Shown: positions 17,799 through 27,596 of the stretch, piece by piece
How positions within the stretch are numbered: the first letter of the stretch is position 1
How the letters are laid out: each line of letters opens with the position of its first letter
Origin: Flavobacterium soyae
GTDB taxonomy: Bacteria; Bacteroidota; Bacteroidia; Flavobacteriales; Flavobacteriaceae
NCBI RefSeq assembly: GCF_021245985.1
Contig: NZ_JAJQXA010000024.1
Span: 1 to 49,398 of the forward strand
Direction: 5' to 3'
DNA: 49,398 bases
Position numbers and translations under genes: made by a program
Notes under the pieces: model-generated
Told to the model about the DNA's origin: nothing
Database searches by the model: none
Seen by the model: the letters and a program-made list of their open reading frames with translations, nothing else

Positions 17799-19649
17799 AT
17801 GTGTGGAATTGTTGGATATATCGGCCATAGAGAGGCCTATCCTATTGTTATCAAGGGCTTAAAGCGGCTTGAGTACAGAGGATACGATAGTGCCGGCGTT
17901 ATGTTGTATGATGACGAATCAGGTATAAAAGTTTGTAAAACAAAAGGCAAAGTTTCTGATCTTGAAGCTAAATCGAAGATAGGTTTTACAATAAATGGAA
18001 ATATTGGAATTGGGCACACCCGCTGGGCAACCCACGGTGTACCAAATGACGTGAACTCGCATCCTCATGTCTCTAATTCTGGGGATTTAGTAATTATCCA
18101 CAATGGAATTATTGAGAATTATGCGCCGCTTAAAGAAGAGTTAATTAAGCGTGGATACACTTTTAAATCTGATACTGATACAGAAGTTTTAGTAAACTTA
18201 ATTGAAGAAGTTCAGAAAAACGAAAAAATTAAGCTTGGTAAAGCAGTTCAGATTGCGTTAAATCAAGTTGTTGGAGCGTATGCAATTGCTGTTTTTGACA
18301 GAAAAAATCCAAACGAAATTGTTGCAGCAAGATTAGGCAGTCCGTTAGCAATTGGAGTAGGTGAAGGAGAATTCTTTATTGCTTCTGATGCTTCTCCGTT
18401 TATTGAATATACTTCGAATGCGGTATATTTAGAAGATGGAGAAATGGCTAATATCAGACTGCATAAACCTCTAAAAGTAAGAAAAATTAAAGATGACTCT
18501 TTAGTAGATCCTTATATTCAGGAACTTCAATTGAATTTGGAGCAGATTGAAAAAGGAGGTTATGATCATTTCATGCTAAAAGAAATCTACGAACAGCCAA
18601 GTGTAATTAAAGATACATACAGAGGAAGACTTCATGCCAATGAAGGAATTGTTCAAATGGCTGGTGTTGAAGATAATCTTGAGAAATTTTTAAACGCTAA
18701 GCGAATTTTAATTGTTGCTTGTGGAACTTCATGGCATGCAGGTTTAGTTGCTGAGTATATCTTTGAAGAATTTACACGTATTCCGGTTGAAGTAGAATAT
18801 GCTTCTGAGTTTAGATACAGAAATCCAATTATCAATAAAGATGACGTTGTAATCGCTATTTCTCAATCTGGGGAAACGGCAGATACTATGGCGGCTATTA
18901 AGCTGGCTAAAGAAAACGGAGCTTTTGTATTTGGAGTTTGTAACGTTGTAGGTTCATCTATTTCAAGAGAAAGTCATGCAGGTGCTTACACGCACGCAGG
19001 ACCAGAAATTGGAGTAGCTTCTACAAAAGCTTTTACAACTCAAATCACGGTTCTTACCATGATTGCTTTAAGATTAGGGAAAGCTAAAGGAACCTTATCA
19101 AATTCTGATTTCCATGCTTACTTACAAGAATTAGAATTAATTCCTGAAAAAGTAGCAGAAGCATTAGAAACAAATGACAGAGCAAAAGAAATTGCTGCTA
19201 AATTTAAAGATGCTCCTAACTGCCTTTATTTAGGCAGGGGATATAATTTTCCGGTAGCACTAGAAGGAGCTTTAAAACTAAAAGAGATTTCTTATATCCA
19301 CGCTGAAGGTTATCCGGCTGCCGAAATGAAACACGGACCAATTGCTTTAATTGATGAGCAGATGCCGGTTATTGTAATTGCACCTAAACAAGGTCACTAC
19401 GATAAAATTGTAAGTAACATCCAGGAAATTAAATCCAGAAGTGGTAAAATCATTGCCGTTGTTACAAAAGGAGATACGCAGGTTCGCGAATTAGCCGATT
19501 ATGTAATCGAAATTCCTGAAACTTCAGATGCATTATCGCCGCTTATTACGACAATCCCATTACAATTGCTTTCGTACTATATTGCAGTTATGAGAGGATG
19601 TAATGTTGATCAGCCGCGTAACTTGGCAAAATCGGTTACGGTAGAGTAG
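17799..19649 (+). CDS. glmS: Glucosamine-6-phosphate synthase (isomerizing)
   Basis: GlmS converts fructose-6-phosphate and glutamine to glucosamine-6-phosphate, the first step to UDP-GlcNAc for peptidoglycan and lipopolysaccharide. The N-terminal nucleophile Cys is right after Met (MCGIVGYIG), followed by GHTRWATHG and HNGIIENY of the glutaminase domain. Two SIS sugar-isomerase domains follow (about 290-430 and 460-600), with CGTSWHAG, SQSGETADT and LGRGYNFPVALEGALKLKEISY. The end, DQPRNLAKSVTVE, is the universal GlmS C-terminus. The length of 616 residues is normal. I saw no glmS ribozyme or other leader element upstream. Confidence 0.98.
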   Translation: MCGIVGYIGHREAYPIVIKGLKRLEYRGYDSAGVMLYDDESGIKVCKTKGKVSDLEAKSKIGFTINGNIGIGHTRWATHGVPNDVNSHPHVSNSGDLVIIHNGIIENYAPLKEELIKRGYTFKSDTDTEVLVNLIEEVQKNEKIKLGKAVQIALNQVVGAYAIAVFDRKNPNEIVAARLGSPLAIGVGEGEFFIASDASPFIEYTSNAVYLEDGEMANIRLHKPLKVRKIKDDSLVDPYIQELQLNLEQIEKGGYDHFMLKEIYEQPSVIKDTYRGRLHANEGIVQMAGVEDNLEKFLNAKRILIVACGTSWHAGLVAEYIFEEFTRIPVEVEYASEFRYRNPIINKDDVVIAISQSGETADTMAAIKLAKENGAFVFGVCNVVGSSISRESHAGAYTHAGPEIGVASTKAFTTQITVLTMIALRLGKAKGTLSNSDFHAYLQELELIPEKVAEALETNDRAKEIAAKFKDAPNCLYLGRGYNFPVALEGALKLKEISYIHAEGYPAAEMKHGPIALIDEQMPVIVIAPKQGHYDKIVSNIQEIKSRSGKIIAVVTKGDTQVRELADYVIEIPETSDALSPLITTIPLQLLSYYIAVMRGCNVDQPRNLAKSVTVE

Positions 19650-19668
19650 ATATTTTTTAAAATACAAA

Positions 19669-19706
19669 TAATGTTAAAAAAGCGAGATTTAGGTCTCGCT
19701 TTTTTT
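19669..19706 (+). terminator. glmS terminator, left boundary of RHS island
   Basis: A 12-bp stem pairs AAAAAAGCGAGA (19676-19687) with TCTCGCTTTTTT (19694-19705), followed by T residues. An almost identical copy stands at 34632-34670, with one substitution and one A fewer here. The two copies bracket the accessory island. Confidence 0.85.
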
Positions 19707-19734
19707 GTGCTTAAATTTTTTTATTAACATTAAA

Positions 19735-19766
19735 TTTGTAGGATTTAAAATATAATTATACGTTTG
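19735..19766 (+). promoter_or_regulatory. Promoter of the T9SS/RHS operon
   Basis: TTTG at 19735-19738 and TACGTTTG at 19759-19766 are separated by 20 nt. This is a full match to the Bacteroidota TTTG - N19-21 - TAnnTTTG promoter. The ATG of the first gene is 28 nt further on. Confidence 0.7.
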
Positions 19767-19793
19767 TAGGAAATATTTTAAATTTTATTATTT

Positions 19794-20240
19794 ATGAGAA
19801 CATGTCTTCTTTTTATTCTGCTGCATTTTTGTTTTTCTGCAAACGCCCAAACAAAACTAACTTTTAGTTATGATGGTGCCGGAAATCAAACAAACAGAGT
19901 ACTATGCATCAATTGTTTGTCAAAATCTGTACAGCAGGTTAAAGAAATAGAGGCAGTTGTCGAAAATGATTTAGAGAAATTCTTTCCGGAAGATGTTATC
20001 TCCTACTATCCAAATCCTGTAAAAGAACAACTGTACCTGCAATGGCAGCTGGCTCAGGATAATTATGTGACTTCTGTTCATGTTTATTCTATAACTGGAC
20101 AGGTTTTAAGAACCTTTGAACTAAATAGTAGCATAAGTAATTTAGATGTCCCTTTTCAGCAATATCCAACAGGTATTTATCTGGTACTGCTTTCTTATAG
20201 AGATGGAGGAGAAAAATCTATTAAAATTATTAAACAATAA
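19794..20240 (+). CDS. Small T9SS type A sorting-domain protein with one YD-like motif
   Basis: This 148-residue exported protein has a signal peptide (MRTCLLFILLHFCFSANAQ), a single RHS/YD-like unit (LTFSYDGAGNQTNRV), a Cys pair (CINC) and a type A T9SS C-terminal sorting domain (about 70-148: YYPNPVKEQLYL, VYSITGQVL, YPTGIYLV, KSIKIIKQ). The sorting domain directs transport across the outer membrane by the type IX system. The large RHS protein starts 6 nt downstream and lacks such a domain. The two are co-transcribed, and the small protein may help carry or anchor the large one. That role is inferred. Confidence 0.8.
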   Translation: MRTCLLFILLHFCFSANAQTKLTFSYDGAGNQTNRVLCINCLSKSVQQVKEIEAVVENDLEKFFPEDVISYYPNPVKEQLYLQWQLAQDNYVTSVHVYSITGQVLRTFELNSSISNLDVPFQQYPTGIYLVLLSYRDGGEKSIKIIKQ

Positions 20241-20246
20241 TTGGCT

Positions 20247-23200
20247 ATGAAGAAGTTTTATTTTACTCTTTTATTTTTATTAGTTGGTTTATTTGGTTTT
20301 GGACAGTCTACAGAAGTTGGTGTTATAGAAGGAGAATTGTCTGTTTCTCTTACTGGAGCAGCTAATTACAAAATACCTATTGCAGTACCTCCGGGAATTA
20401 ATGGAATTGTACCACAAATAAGTTTGACATATAATAGTCAGTCAGGAAATGAAATGGCCGGCTACGGATGGAATATAGCTGGAGTTTCAACAATTTCAAG
20501 AATTCCTGCAACTAAATTTCATGACGATGTCATTGATGCTGTTGATTTTAATGCTTTAGATCGATTTGCATTAGATGGTCAGCGCTTAATAGTTAAAAAT
20601 GGAACGAATGGAATTTACGGCGCTGATAAAACAATTTATGAGACTGAAAGTTTTTCTAATATAAAAATAACGTCTTTTGGAGTACATCCATTGGGTGTAA
20701 ATTATGGCCCTGCTTATTTTTTAGTTGAATATCCAGATGGCTCAAAAGCTTATTATGGTAATTCAGTTGATTCTCGATCTGTAACAGATTGGGCAATTAC
20801 ATATTGGGAAAATCCTCAAGGAGTGCGAATAAGCTATAGTTATTCTGCATCAGAGAATTCATTTAATAATGTATTAAATATAATATCTATAAAATATGGT
20901 AGTATTGGAACTGCAACACCTATAAATGAAATTAGATTTAAATATAATGATAGGAAACGTACTGAACAGTCTTATGTAGGTGGTCTTAGTGTTATTAGAA
21001 ATACAATTCTAAAAGAAATTAATGTTGTCGGAAATGGATTAGGTTTTAGAAATTATGTTTTGGATCAAGAAACAACTTCTTTGAATTATCAACGTTTGAA
21101 ATCTATTACAGAAAAAAGTGGTGATAATACTAAAAGTTATAATCCTACTACTTTTAGCTATGATGATACTACTAGTCCTACTCCCCTTAAAGCAAATATA
21201 GAAGCAACACTCGGATGGTCAGGGATAAATAACTTGAATACTGATTATATTACTGGTGATTTTGATAATGATGGTAAAACAGATATTATTTTATATTCAA
21301 AAACGGCAGGCTTAAAAGATAAATATACTTTGTTTTCAAACATTACGTCAGGAAGGCTTAATCCAGGTCAACAAGATTATGTAGGAACTTTTGAAAATAT
21401 TTTTCCTGCTGCTTTTTTAAGTTCAGATAATAAATTATTGCCACAAGGATGGGCAGTTGTAAAAAAAACAGATGAAAATTGTATTATTTCACTACATGGT
21501 CCTGGTTCTACTTCAGCGACTACTAAACATTATGAAAAACAATATAATTTTAGTAAAACTGTAACAAAAGCATCCAATTGGTCTTATTGCGATCCTAAAG
21601 ACTATAAGGGAGTAGTATTAGAAAATATTCCTATCGATTATTACAGTGGAGATTTTAATGGAGACGGTCTTACAGATGTTATCGGAATTGAAAAAAGTTT
21701 TTACTATGATATGACTGTCTGTAATTTTGGAAGCCGTACAACAGAATATCAAAGACCGTTATATCAAGGCGGAACTGTTCATTTTTTCAATTTAGATAGA
21801 CGACTTACCGCTGATCAACCTGATAACATAGGAAATATTGCCATGAGTATTGGCTCTGGTACAAAAATTTATATAGCCGATTTCAACGGTGATGGAAAAT
21901 CTGATATCTATGTTTTAGAATCTGGTTTTATAAAAGTATATACTTTAAATAAAGACAATAAATTAACCTTATTGTATCAAAATGCATCTGCTGATTCAGG
22001 GATTGCCCTTGACAAGCCAATTTTAATAGGTGATTATAATGGTGATGGTAAAATAGATTTTGTAATACCAAATGAGCTAAATAAAGATAGTTGGAATTTT
22101 TATCTTGCTACAGGTGCAGGATTTAATAAAATAAATTCGAGTATAGGAATTTTATATGAATATGGAAAACAAAGCAATTTTGAAGTTTTAGGAGAAGACG
22201 GTATCATTAGATATCCATATAGTCTAAAGGAAAGCACTTATATCGCCAATGACTATAATGGTGATGGAAAAACTGATATATTATATCAGCAAAATTTGAC
22301 GGCTGCAAAAGATGCAAGTTATGGACCAATTGGCTCTCCAATAGTAACAAAATTGATTTTATACGAAAATCAAATCGTTACAGATAAAGAAGTTAAATTC
22401 TCTGTAATTGGTGCTCCAGAAGAGTTTGCAGGAATAGGAAGAAACTCTATCCCTATATTTACAAATCACAATCAGATAAATCAAAATTTGGAGTATAGTT
22501 TGATTTTTGATAATATGATTAAGTCTTTTAAAAGCCCAAAAGATAATCGTGAAGATGTATTGTTAAAAGGAATTACAAATGGAAATAAAGTAAAAGAGAC
22601 CATAACATATAAACCTTTGAAACAAGACCCGTATGAGCCTATTTATAGCCCAACATCTCCAATAGAAATTTTTCCCAATTTTGATATTGTAATTGCGCCG
22701 GGCTTTAAGATTGTTTCAATGCTGGAAAAACAGAGCAAAGCTGTTTATAAAAAACAAAAGTATTCTTATTTAGGCGCGGTTTCTAACATGGAGGGTATTG
22801 GCTTTTTAGGTTTTCGATCTACATCTAAAACAAACTGGTATGAAAACGACTCTCAAATAATTTCAACGATCTCTAAAAATGATATCAGTTTGAGAGGTGC
22901 CAATATTGAAAATTATACAACACTTGGATGGCATGGGCCTCTTACTGTTTCAGGGGCTATTACACCTAATACAATAATTAAAGAAAAGGACTATACCGTA
23001 ACTACGACAGATAACTTAGTGGCAATACAAAGCATAACCTTAAAGCCTGGGGTGTGGATTAAATCAGGCAGCACATTTACGGCAAAAATAAATGAAGAGG
23101 CAAATAAGTCATCAAACGCGCCAACAAACTATATTACAAAATCACGATTATTTTATGATGCTGAACTGTTGTCAAATAAAGTTTTTAAACTTAAAAATAC

Positions 23201-26200
23201 AACAGTAAAACAATATAATGGATTAGAAAATACAAGTACAGAGACAGCTACAGAATACGATACTTATAATAATCCGCTTAAGGCGACAACATTATTAAAA
23301 GAAGGGGGAACAACAGTTCAAACTACAGTTTCCAATATAGCATATCAAAACTCTCCAACGGCATCACCATACATCGTGGGCAGACCAACGAGTAAAAATC
23401 AAACAGTGACCGTTACGGGAGATGTGATGTCAACCGAAGAAATATATGCATATAAAAATAATTTATTGAGTCAAATCAAAAAGAAAGGAACAAATACAGA
23501 TTATATAACAGAAGATAACGAGTACGATGGTTTTGGTAATATTATAAAAAAAACAATTTCAGCAACAGGCTTGGTATCAAGAATGACGAGTTATGGATAT
23601 GATGCTTCAGGCCGATACCTAACCTTGAGTACTGATATAGAAGGTTTGTCAACTACATATATCTACAATATTGACGGCACATTACAATCAGAAAAAAATC
23701 CATACGGCTTAATTACGTCGTATGAATATGATTCATGGTTTAAAAAAACCAAGACAAAAGATTATTTAGGAAAAACAAACAACTTTGTTTATAAACGAAA
23801 TGGAGAGGAAACTGTCGTAACGTCAACAGCTGATGATGGCAGTTCAACCGAAGAAACATTTGACGATTTAGGTCGAAAAATAAAATCCGGCGTAAAAGAC
23901 ATTAACGGTTCCTTCTCATTTATTTCTTATTTATATGATATTTATGATAGAAATTATAAAGTGAGTGAACCTTATTTTGGATCATCATCAACACAATGGA
24001 ATGAAGTACTATTTGATGTTTATGGGAGAAATAAGCAGAGTATAGCTTTTACAGGAAAAATTACAGATATCACTTATTCCGGTCTTACGACAACAGTAAA
24101 TGATGGAGTAAAAACAAAAGCCTCAACAAAAAATGCAATAGGTAACGTAGTGTCAATGACAGACACGCCGGGAGGAACAGTTAAGTACACTTATTTTGCC
24201 AATGGTAATTTAAAAGAATCAGAGTATAATGGTGTTAAAACAACGATATCGCAAGATGGCTGGGGAAGAAAAACAAAGCTTGTAGATGCTTCTGCCGGAA
24301 CCTATACTTATGAGTATAACACTTTTGGAGAAACAGTAAAAGAAACAACCCCAAACGGAGCGACATCTTACGTACTTGATGATGTTGGGAAAATAAAACA
24401 AAAAACAATTTCAGGAACTAATACAAATTCTAAAACAACATACACCTACGATTCATCGTCTAAATTACTTTTAAATTCTAAGTTTGAGGATTTTAGTAAC
24501 GGAACCAATACCATTACAAATGAGTATAATTATGATAATTATAAACGAGTTAATAAGTCTATTGAAACAACTCCATTTGCAGTTTTTACAAAAATTATAA
24601 GTTATGATGCTTTTGGAAGAGTAGAGCTTGAAACTTCAACAGCAGCAGGAGGAGGGAAATCAAGCGGTAAAACGGTTAAAAATGTATATAAAAATGGTGC
24701 GCATTGGCAGATATTAGACAATGCTAATAGTGCAGTATTATGGCAGGTTAACACAGTAAATGCCAGAGGACAACTGCTTACAGCTCAAAACGGACCCCTT
24801 ACAATTATCAATGCATATGATACTTATGGGCTGGCATCGCAGTTTAAATATGATAAAACAGCTGGCTCAGTAAACATCTTAACTTTAAATACTGTTTTTG
24901 ATGCGAAACAAGGTAACCTGACCAGCAGAACAAACAGTTTGTTTAGCCGAAACGAAAGTTTTAAATACGACTCACAAGACCGTTTAACAGAATTTACAAA
25001 CGTTAAAGGAGTACAAGAAAAACAATTGTATGACGATCAGGGAAGAATTACACAAAATGATTTAGGAACTTATGGGTATACTATAAAAGATAAACCGTAT
25101 CAAAATAACTCGATTACAGTTACGCAAGATGCATTAACCTATTATACAGCAAAACCAACGCAAGCTATTAGCTATAATACTTTTAAAAGTCCCGTATCGA
25201 TTGAAGAACCAGGAATTGATAAAATAAGTTTTAATTATAATGATGCAAATAGCCGTACTGCAATGTTTTATGGCGGTTTGCAAGATGATAAACTTCAAAG
25301 ACCATTACGCAAATATTATTCTGCCGATGGCACTATGGAAATCAAGGAAAATATAGTCACAGGAGTGTTTGAATTTGTAACCTATATAGGAGGAGATGGT
25401 TACAGCGCTCCAATTGTAGCAAAAAGCAATGGTGCCACTCAGAATTACTTATATTTACAAAGAGATTATCAAGGCAGTATTTTATCTATTACTGATGCTA
25501 ATGGAGCAATACTCGAAAAACGATTGTTCGATGCCTGGGGAGCTATAGTAAGTGTAAAAGACGGAGCAGGAAATGTTCTTACAGGTCTTACAGTTTTAGA
25601 TCGTGGCTATACTGGTCATGAACACCTGCAAAGTGTTGGTCTAATAAACATGAACGGACGTATTTATGATCCTAAATTGCATCGTTTTTTACAGCCTGAT
25701 AATTTTGTGCAGGATCCTTTTAACGCTCAAAGCTACAATCGTTATGGGTATGTTTTTAATAATCCTTTAAAATTTACTGACCCAAGCGGAGAAATTGTAC
25801 CTTTAGTTATTGCTGGTATTATTCTTGTTAGCGCAGCCATTAATGTTTATCAAAATTGGGATAAAATAACGGGAGGAACTGGTAAGTTTTCAGATATTAA
25901 GTGGGATAAATTTATTTCGTATACTGGCACAGGGGCGGTAGCAGGAGCATTAACGGTTTATGGTGGACCTTATGGGGTTGTTTGGGCAGCAGGATTTCAA
26001 AATTTTAGTAATTCTGTAATTAATGGCGATGATATGTCAACTACACTTACAAGCACAGGAAATGGAATTGTTTCAGGAGGTTTAACTTTGGGATTTGGAA
26101 GAGGCCTTGGGTTGGTATTTCCGAATGGAATTGTTGGTTTTGGCAATCCTATATTAAATGAAGGCATTAATAATACCTTTGGAAGTATAGTATCTTCTTT

Positions 26201-26513
26201 TTTAGTCACATCAACATTATCGGGAAATATTAATGAAGGTTTTAAGGCTGCTTTTGATCCAGTCAATATAGCTTCAGCAGCAATACTAGGGGGGCTGGAT
26301 GGAACAATTAAAGTATCTAATTCAACAAAAGTACCTGTAGAAGTTATTAAGCAGAATCAGCCTGTTCTAGAGTCTTTACAATTAAAATCAATTCCCGTTA
26401 GAAGTTTGCCACAAAATGTGGTTATTCCACCTACACCAGTTTTTATTCCGCAACGAACAGTAATTCCTCAAAAGTACAATTACAATATTACGAACAATAA
26501 ATATAAAGGATAA
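20247..26513 (+). CDS. Giant SpvB / FG-GAP / RHS-core protein with C-terminal toxin-like tail
   Basis: This protein of about 2088 residues starts at the ATG at 20247, giving the signal peptide MKKFYFTLLFLLVGLFGFGQ. Residues 24-270 match the SpvB N-terminal domain (YKIPIAVPPGINGIVPQISL, GYGWNIAGVSTISRI). Five calcium-binding FG-GAP/VCBS loops of the form D(F/Y)(N/D)GDG lie at about 335-680. A long run of YD/RHS repeats leads to the RHS core (about 1765-1848), with RGYTGHEHL, YDPKLHRFLQPD, YNRYGYVFNNPLK and DPSG. Such shells encapsulate a variable C-terminal toxin. Here the tail is about 240 residues, Gly-rich and hydrophobic, with no recognised toxin motif, ending near IPQKYNYN. An immunity-like membrane gene follows after 4 nt. 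The tail end is duplicated in decayed form at 26973. Confidence 0.93.
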   Translation: MKKFYFTLLFLLVGLFGFGQSTEVGVIEGELSVSLTGAANYKIPIAVPPGINGIVPQISLTYNSQSGNEMAGYGWNIAGVSTISRIPATKFHDDVIDAVDFNALDRFALDGQRLIVKNGTNGIYGADKTIYETESFSNIKITSFGVHPLGVNYGPAYFLVEYPDGSKAYYGNSVDSRSVTDWAITYWENPQGVRISYSYSASENSFNNVLNIISIKYGSIGTATPINEIRFKYNDRKRTEQSYVGGLSVIRNTILKEINVVGNGLGFRNYVLDQETTSLNYQRLKSITEKSGDNTKSYNPTTFSYDDTTSPTPLKANIEATLGWSGINNLNTDYITGDFDNDGKTDIILYSKTAGLKDKYTLFSNITSGRLNPGQQDYVGTFENIFPAAFLSSDNKLLPQGWAVVKKTDENCIISLHGPGSTSATTKHYEKQYNFSKTVTKASNWSYCDPKDYKGVVLENIPIDYYSGDFNGDGLTDVIGIEKSFYYDMTVCNFGSRTTEYQRPLYQGGTVHFFNLDRRLTADQPDNIGNIAMSIGSGTKIYIADFNGDGKSDIYVLESGFIKVYTLNKDNKLTLLYQNASADSGIALDKPILIGDYNGDGKIDFVIPNELNKDSWNFYLATGAGFNKINSSIGILYEYGKQSNFEVLGEDGIIRYPYSLKESTYIANDYNGDGKTDILYQQNLTAAKDASYGPIGSPIVTKLILYENQIVTDKEVKFSVIGAPEEFAGIGRNSIPIFTNHNQINQNLEYSLIFDNMIKSFKSPKDNREDVLLKGITNGNKVKETITYKPLKQDPYEPIYSPTSPIEIFPNFDIVIAPGFKIVSMLEKQSKAVYKKQKYSYLGAVSNMEGIGFLGFRSTSKTNWYENDSQIISTISKNDISLRGANIENYTTLGWHGPLTVSGAITPNTIIKEKDYTVTTTDNLVAIQSITLKPGVWIKSGSTFTAKINEEANKSSNAPTNYITKSRLFYDAELLSNKVFKLKNTTVKQYNGLENTSTETATEYDTYNNPLKATTLLKEGGTTVQTTVSNIAYQNSPTASPYIVGRPTSKNQTVTVTGDVMSTEEIYAYKNNLLSQIKKKGTNTDYITEDNEYDGFGNIIKKTISATGLVSRMTSYGYDASGRYLTLSTDIEGLSTTYIYNIDGTLQSEKNPYGLITSYEYDSWFKKTKTKDYLGKTNNFVYKRNGEETVVTSTADDGSSTEETFDDLGRKIKSGVKDINGSFSFISYLYDIYDRNYKVSEPYFGSSSTQWNEVLFDVYGRNKQSIAFTGKITDITYSGLTTTVNDGVKTKASTKNAIGNVVSMTDTPGGTVKYTYFANGNLKESEYNGVKTTISQDGWGRKTKLVDASAGTYTYEYNTFGETVKETTPNGATSYVLDDVGKIKQKTISGTNTNSKTTYTYDSSSKLLLNSKFEDFSNGTNTITNEYNYDNYKRVNKSIETTPFAVFTKIISYDAFGRVELETSTAAGGGKSSGKTVKNVYKNGAHWQILDNANSAVLWQVNTVNARGQLLTAQNGPLTIINAYDTYGLASQFKYDKTAGSVNILTLNTVFDAKQGNLTSRTNSLFSRNESFKYDSQDRLTEFTNVKGVQEKQLYDDQGRITQNDLGTYGYTIKDKPYQNNSITVTQDALTYYTAKPTQAISYNTFKSPVSIEEPGIDKISFNYNDANSRTAMFYGGLQDDKLQRPLRKYYSADGTMEIKENIVTGVFEFVTYIGGDGYSAPIVAKSNGATQNYLYLQRDYQGSILSITDANGAILEKRLFDAWGAIVSVKDGAGNVLTGLTVLDRGYTGHEHLQSVGLINMNGRIYDPKLHRFLQPDNFVQDPFNAQSYNRYGYVFNNPLKFTDPSGEIVPLVIAGIILVSAAINVYQNWDKITGGTGKFSDIKWDKFISYTGTGAVAGALTVYGGPYGVVWAAGFQNFSNSVINGDDMSTTLTSTGNGIVSGGLTLGFGRGLGLVFPNGIVGFGNPILNEGINNTFGSIVSSFLVTSTLSGNINEGFKAAFDPVNIASAAILGGLDGTIKVSNSTKVPVEVIKQNQPVLESLQLKSIPVRSLPQNVVIPPTPVFIPQRTVIPQKYNYNITNNKYKG

Positions 26514-26517
26514 TATT

Positions 26518-26928
26518 ATGTTTAAAAAGTATGATGCTAATGTTCTAGTTTTAATTATAGTTATGGGTTTAATAATGTTTTTGGTGGGAAAGCATGGTGT
26601 TAAAGATAAAATTAAAAGAGATTTGGGGAACTACGATTACATAGTTGGTACTATTGAAGTATATTTTTATAGAGCTCCAGTAGCATATAATGCTACTTTT
26701 AGTTCTATCACATATTCTTATATTGTAAACAATGTTAAGTATGTAAATAATTATGATGCGATGTTTTATAAACTGCCATATTCGCCAAATGTTAATGACA
26801 AGTTTGTTGTAGTTTATAATAAAAATGATCCACAGAAAAGTATTTTGTTAGGAGATTACCCGATTAAGACCGAAGAAGATTTTAATGTTTTCTTGAAAAA
26901 GTATAAAAATGTTAAATTGAAATTTTAA
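26518..26928 (+). CDS. DUF3592-like membrane protein, candidate immunity
   Basis: This 136-residue protein has one N-terminal transmembrane helix (about 8-25) and a small beta-rich domain resembling DUF3592 (VGTIEVYFYRAP, ITYSYIVNNVKY, VYNKNDPQKSILLG). It starts 4 nt after the RHS stop codon, the usual position of the immunity gene that protects a cell from its own RHS toxin. A paralogue with the same 4-nt spacing from an RHS tail lies at 27107. A membrane immunity protein fits the hydrophobic tail of this RHS protein. The immunity role is inferred from context. Confidence 0.65.
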   Translation: MFKKYDANVLVLIIVMGLIMFLVGKHGVKDKIKRDLGNYDYIVGTIEVYFYRAPVAYNATFSSITYSYIVNNVKYVNNYDAMFYKLPYSPNVNDKFVVVYNKNDPQKSILLGDYPIKTEEDFNVFLKKYKNVKLKF

Positions 26929-26944
26929 ACGATTATAGAACTTG

Positions 26945-26973
26945 CCACGAAAGGATTCGTGAGGCAGCGGGGG
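26945..26973 (+). repeat. A-type palindromic element, forward, copy 1
   Basis: The 16-bp palindromic core CACGAAAGGATTCGTG is at 26946-26961, followed by AGGCAGCGGGGG. The very next bases begin a decayed copy of the RHS C-terminal tail. It is the first forward element of the array. Confidence 0.85.
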
Positions 26974-27102
26974 AATCATTACAATTAAAATCAGTGCCAA
27001 TTAGAAGCTTGCCTGAAAAGTACAGATGTTTTTATGCCACAGCGAACAGTAATTCCACAAAAGTATAATTACAATTTTTCACAAAAGAAATATAAAGGTT
27101 AA
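26973..27102 (+). pseudogene. Decayed orphan copy of the RHS C-terminal tail (module 1)
   Basis: Translation gives a start like ESLQLKSVPIRSLP, then, after a frameshift and small deletion near 27020-27026, DVFMPQRTVIPQKYNYN, and a stop at 27100-27102. Both parts match the last residues of the intact RHS protein (ESLQLKSIPVRSLP and VFIPQRTVIPQKYNYN). There is no RHS core and no start codon, and the sequence abuts the palindromic element. It is the remnant of a duplicated tail. The next gene, a paralogue of the first immunity gene, starts 4 nt later as in the intact module. Confidence 0.85.
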
Positions 27103-27106
27103 AGTG

Positions 27107-27499
27107 ATGGATAAAAAATATCATATTATTATTTTCATTTTTAGTTTAATTGTACTATTAGTAGCTAATAAAATGAATAAACGTAAGGCCGAAAATTCTT
27201 TGGATCAGTATGACTTCTCTGTAGGTAATGTAGAAGCTTATTTTAATAGAGGAACAATTGGGTATAATGTAGGCAGAAGCTCAATAACATATTCATATAC
27301 TGTAAATGATATTCGTTATACTAATAATTATGATATGTTGTTTTATAAACTTCCTTCTTCCCCGAATGTCAACGATAAATTTGTTGTGGCCTATAATAAA
27401 AAAGACCCTCAAAAAAGCCTTTTGTTAGGCGATTATCCAATTAAAACTGATGAAGATTTTAATAATTTTATAAAAGAAGGTATTAAGATTAATTTTTAG
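27107..27499 (+). CDS. DUF3592-like membrane protein, paralogue of 26518 gene
   Basis: This 130-residue protein is similar along its whole length to the gene at 26518: one N-terminal membrane helix, then ITYSYTVNDIRY, DMLFYKLPSSPNVNDKFVV, KKDPQKSLLLGDYPIKT. I use the ATG at 27107. A GTG three bases earlier is possible. It follows the decayed RHS tail by 4 nt, so the tail plus immunity unit was duplicated as one block. It may still give immunity to the toxin of relatives carrying the older tail. A reverse A-type element starts 21 nt after its stop. Confidence 0.65.
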   Translation: MDKKYHIIIFIFSLIVLLVANKMNKRKAENSLDQYDFSVGNVEAYFNRGTIGYNVGRSSITYSYTVNDIRYTNNYDMLFYKLPSSPNVNDKFVVAYNKKDPQKSLLLGDYPIKTDEDFNNFIKEGIKINF

Positions 27500-27520
27500 A
27501 TGAGTTATATAAATCAATCT

Positions 27521-27551
27521 CCCCAGTTGCCGCACGAATCCTTTCGTGTGG
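27521..27551 (-). repeat. A-type palindromic element, reverse, copy 2
   Basis: CCCC precedes the core CACGAATCCTTTCGTG (27533-27548), in the opposite orientation to copy 1. It closes module 1 on the right and lies just upstream of the transposase fragment. Confidence 0.85.
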
Positions 27552-27596
27552 CGCTATGCTGATCAAATCCAAATTATAAATTTTTAATGCTTTAGA

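Noticed and set aside
17640..17800. glmS ribozyme or riboswitch
   Set aside because: The gap before glmS is only 7 nt and the upstream DNA is coding, leaving no space for such an element.
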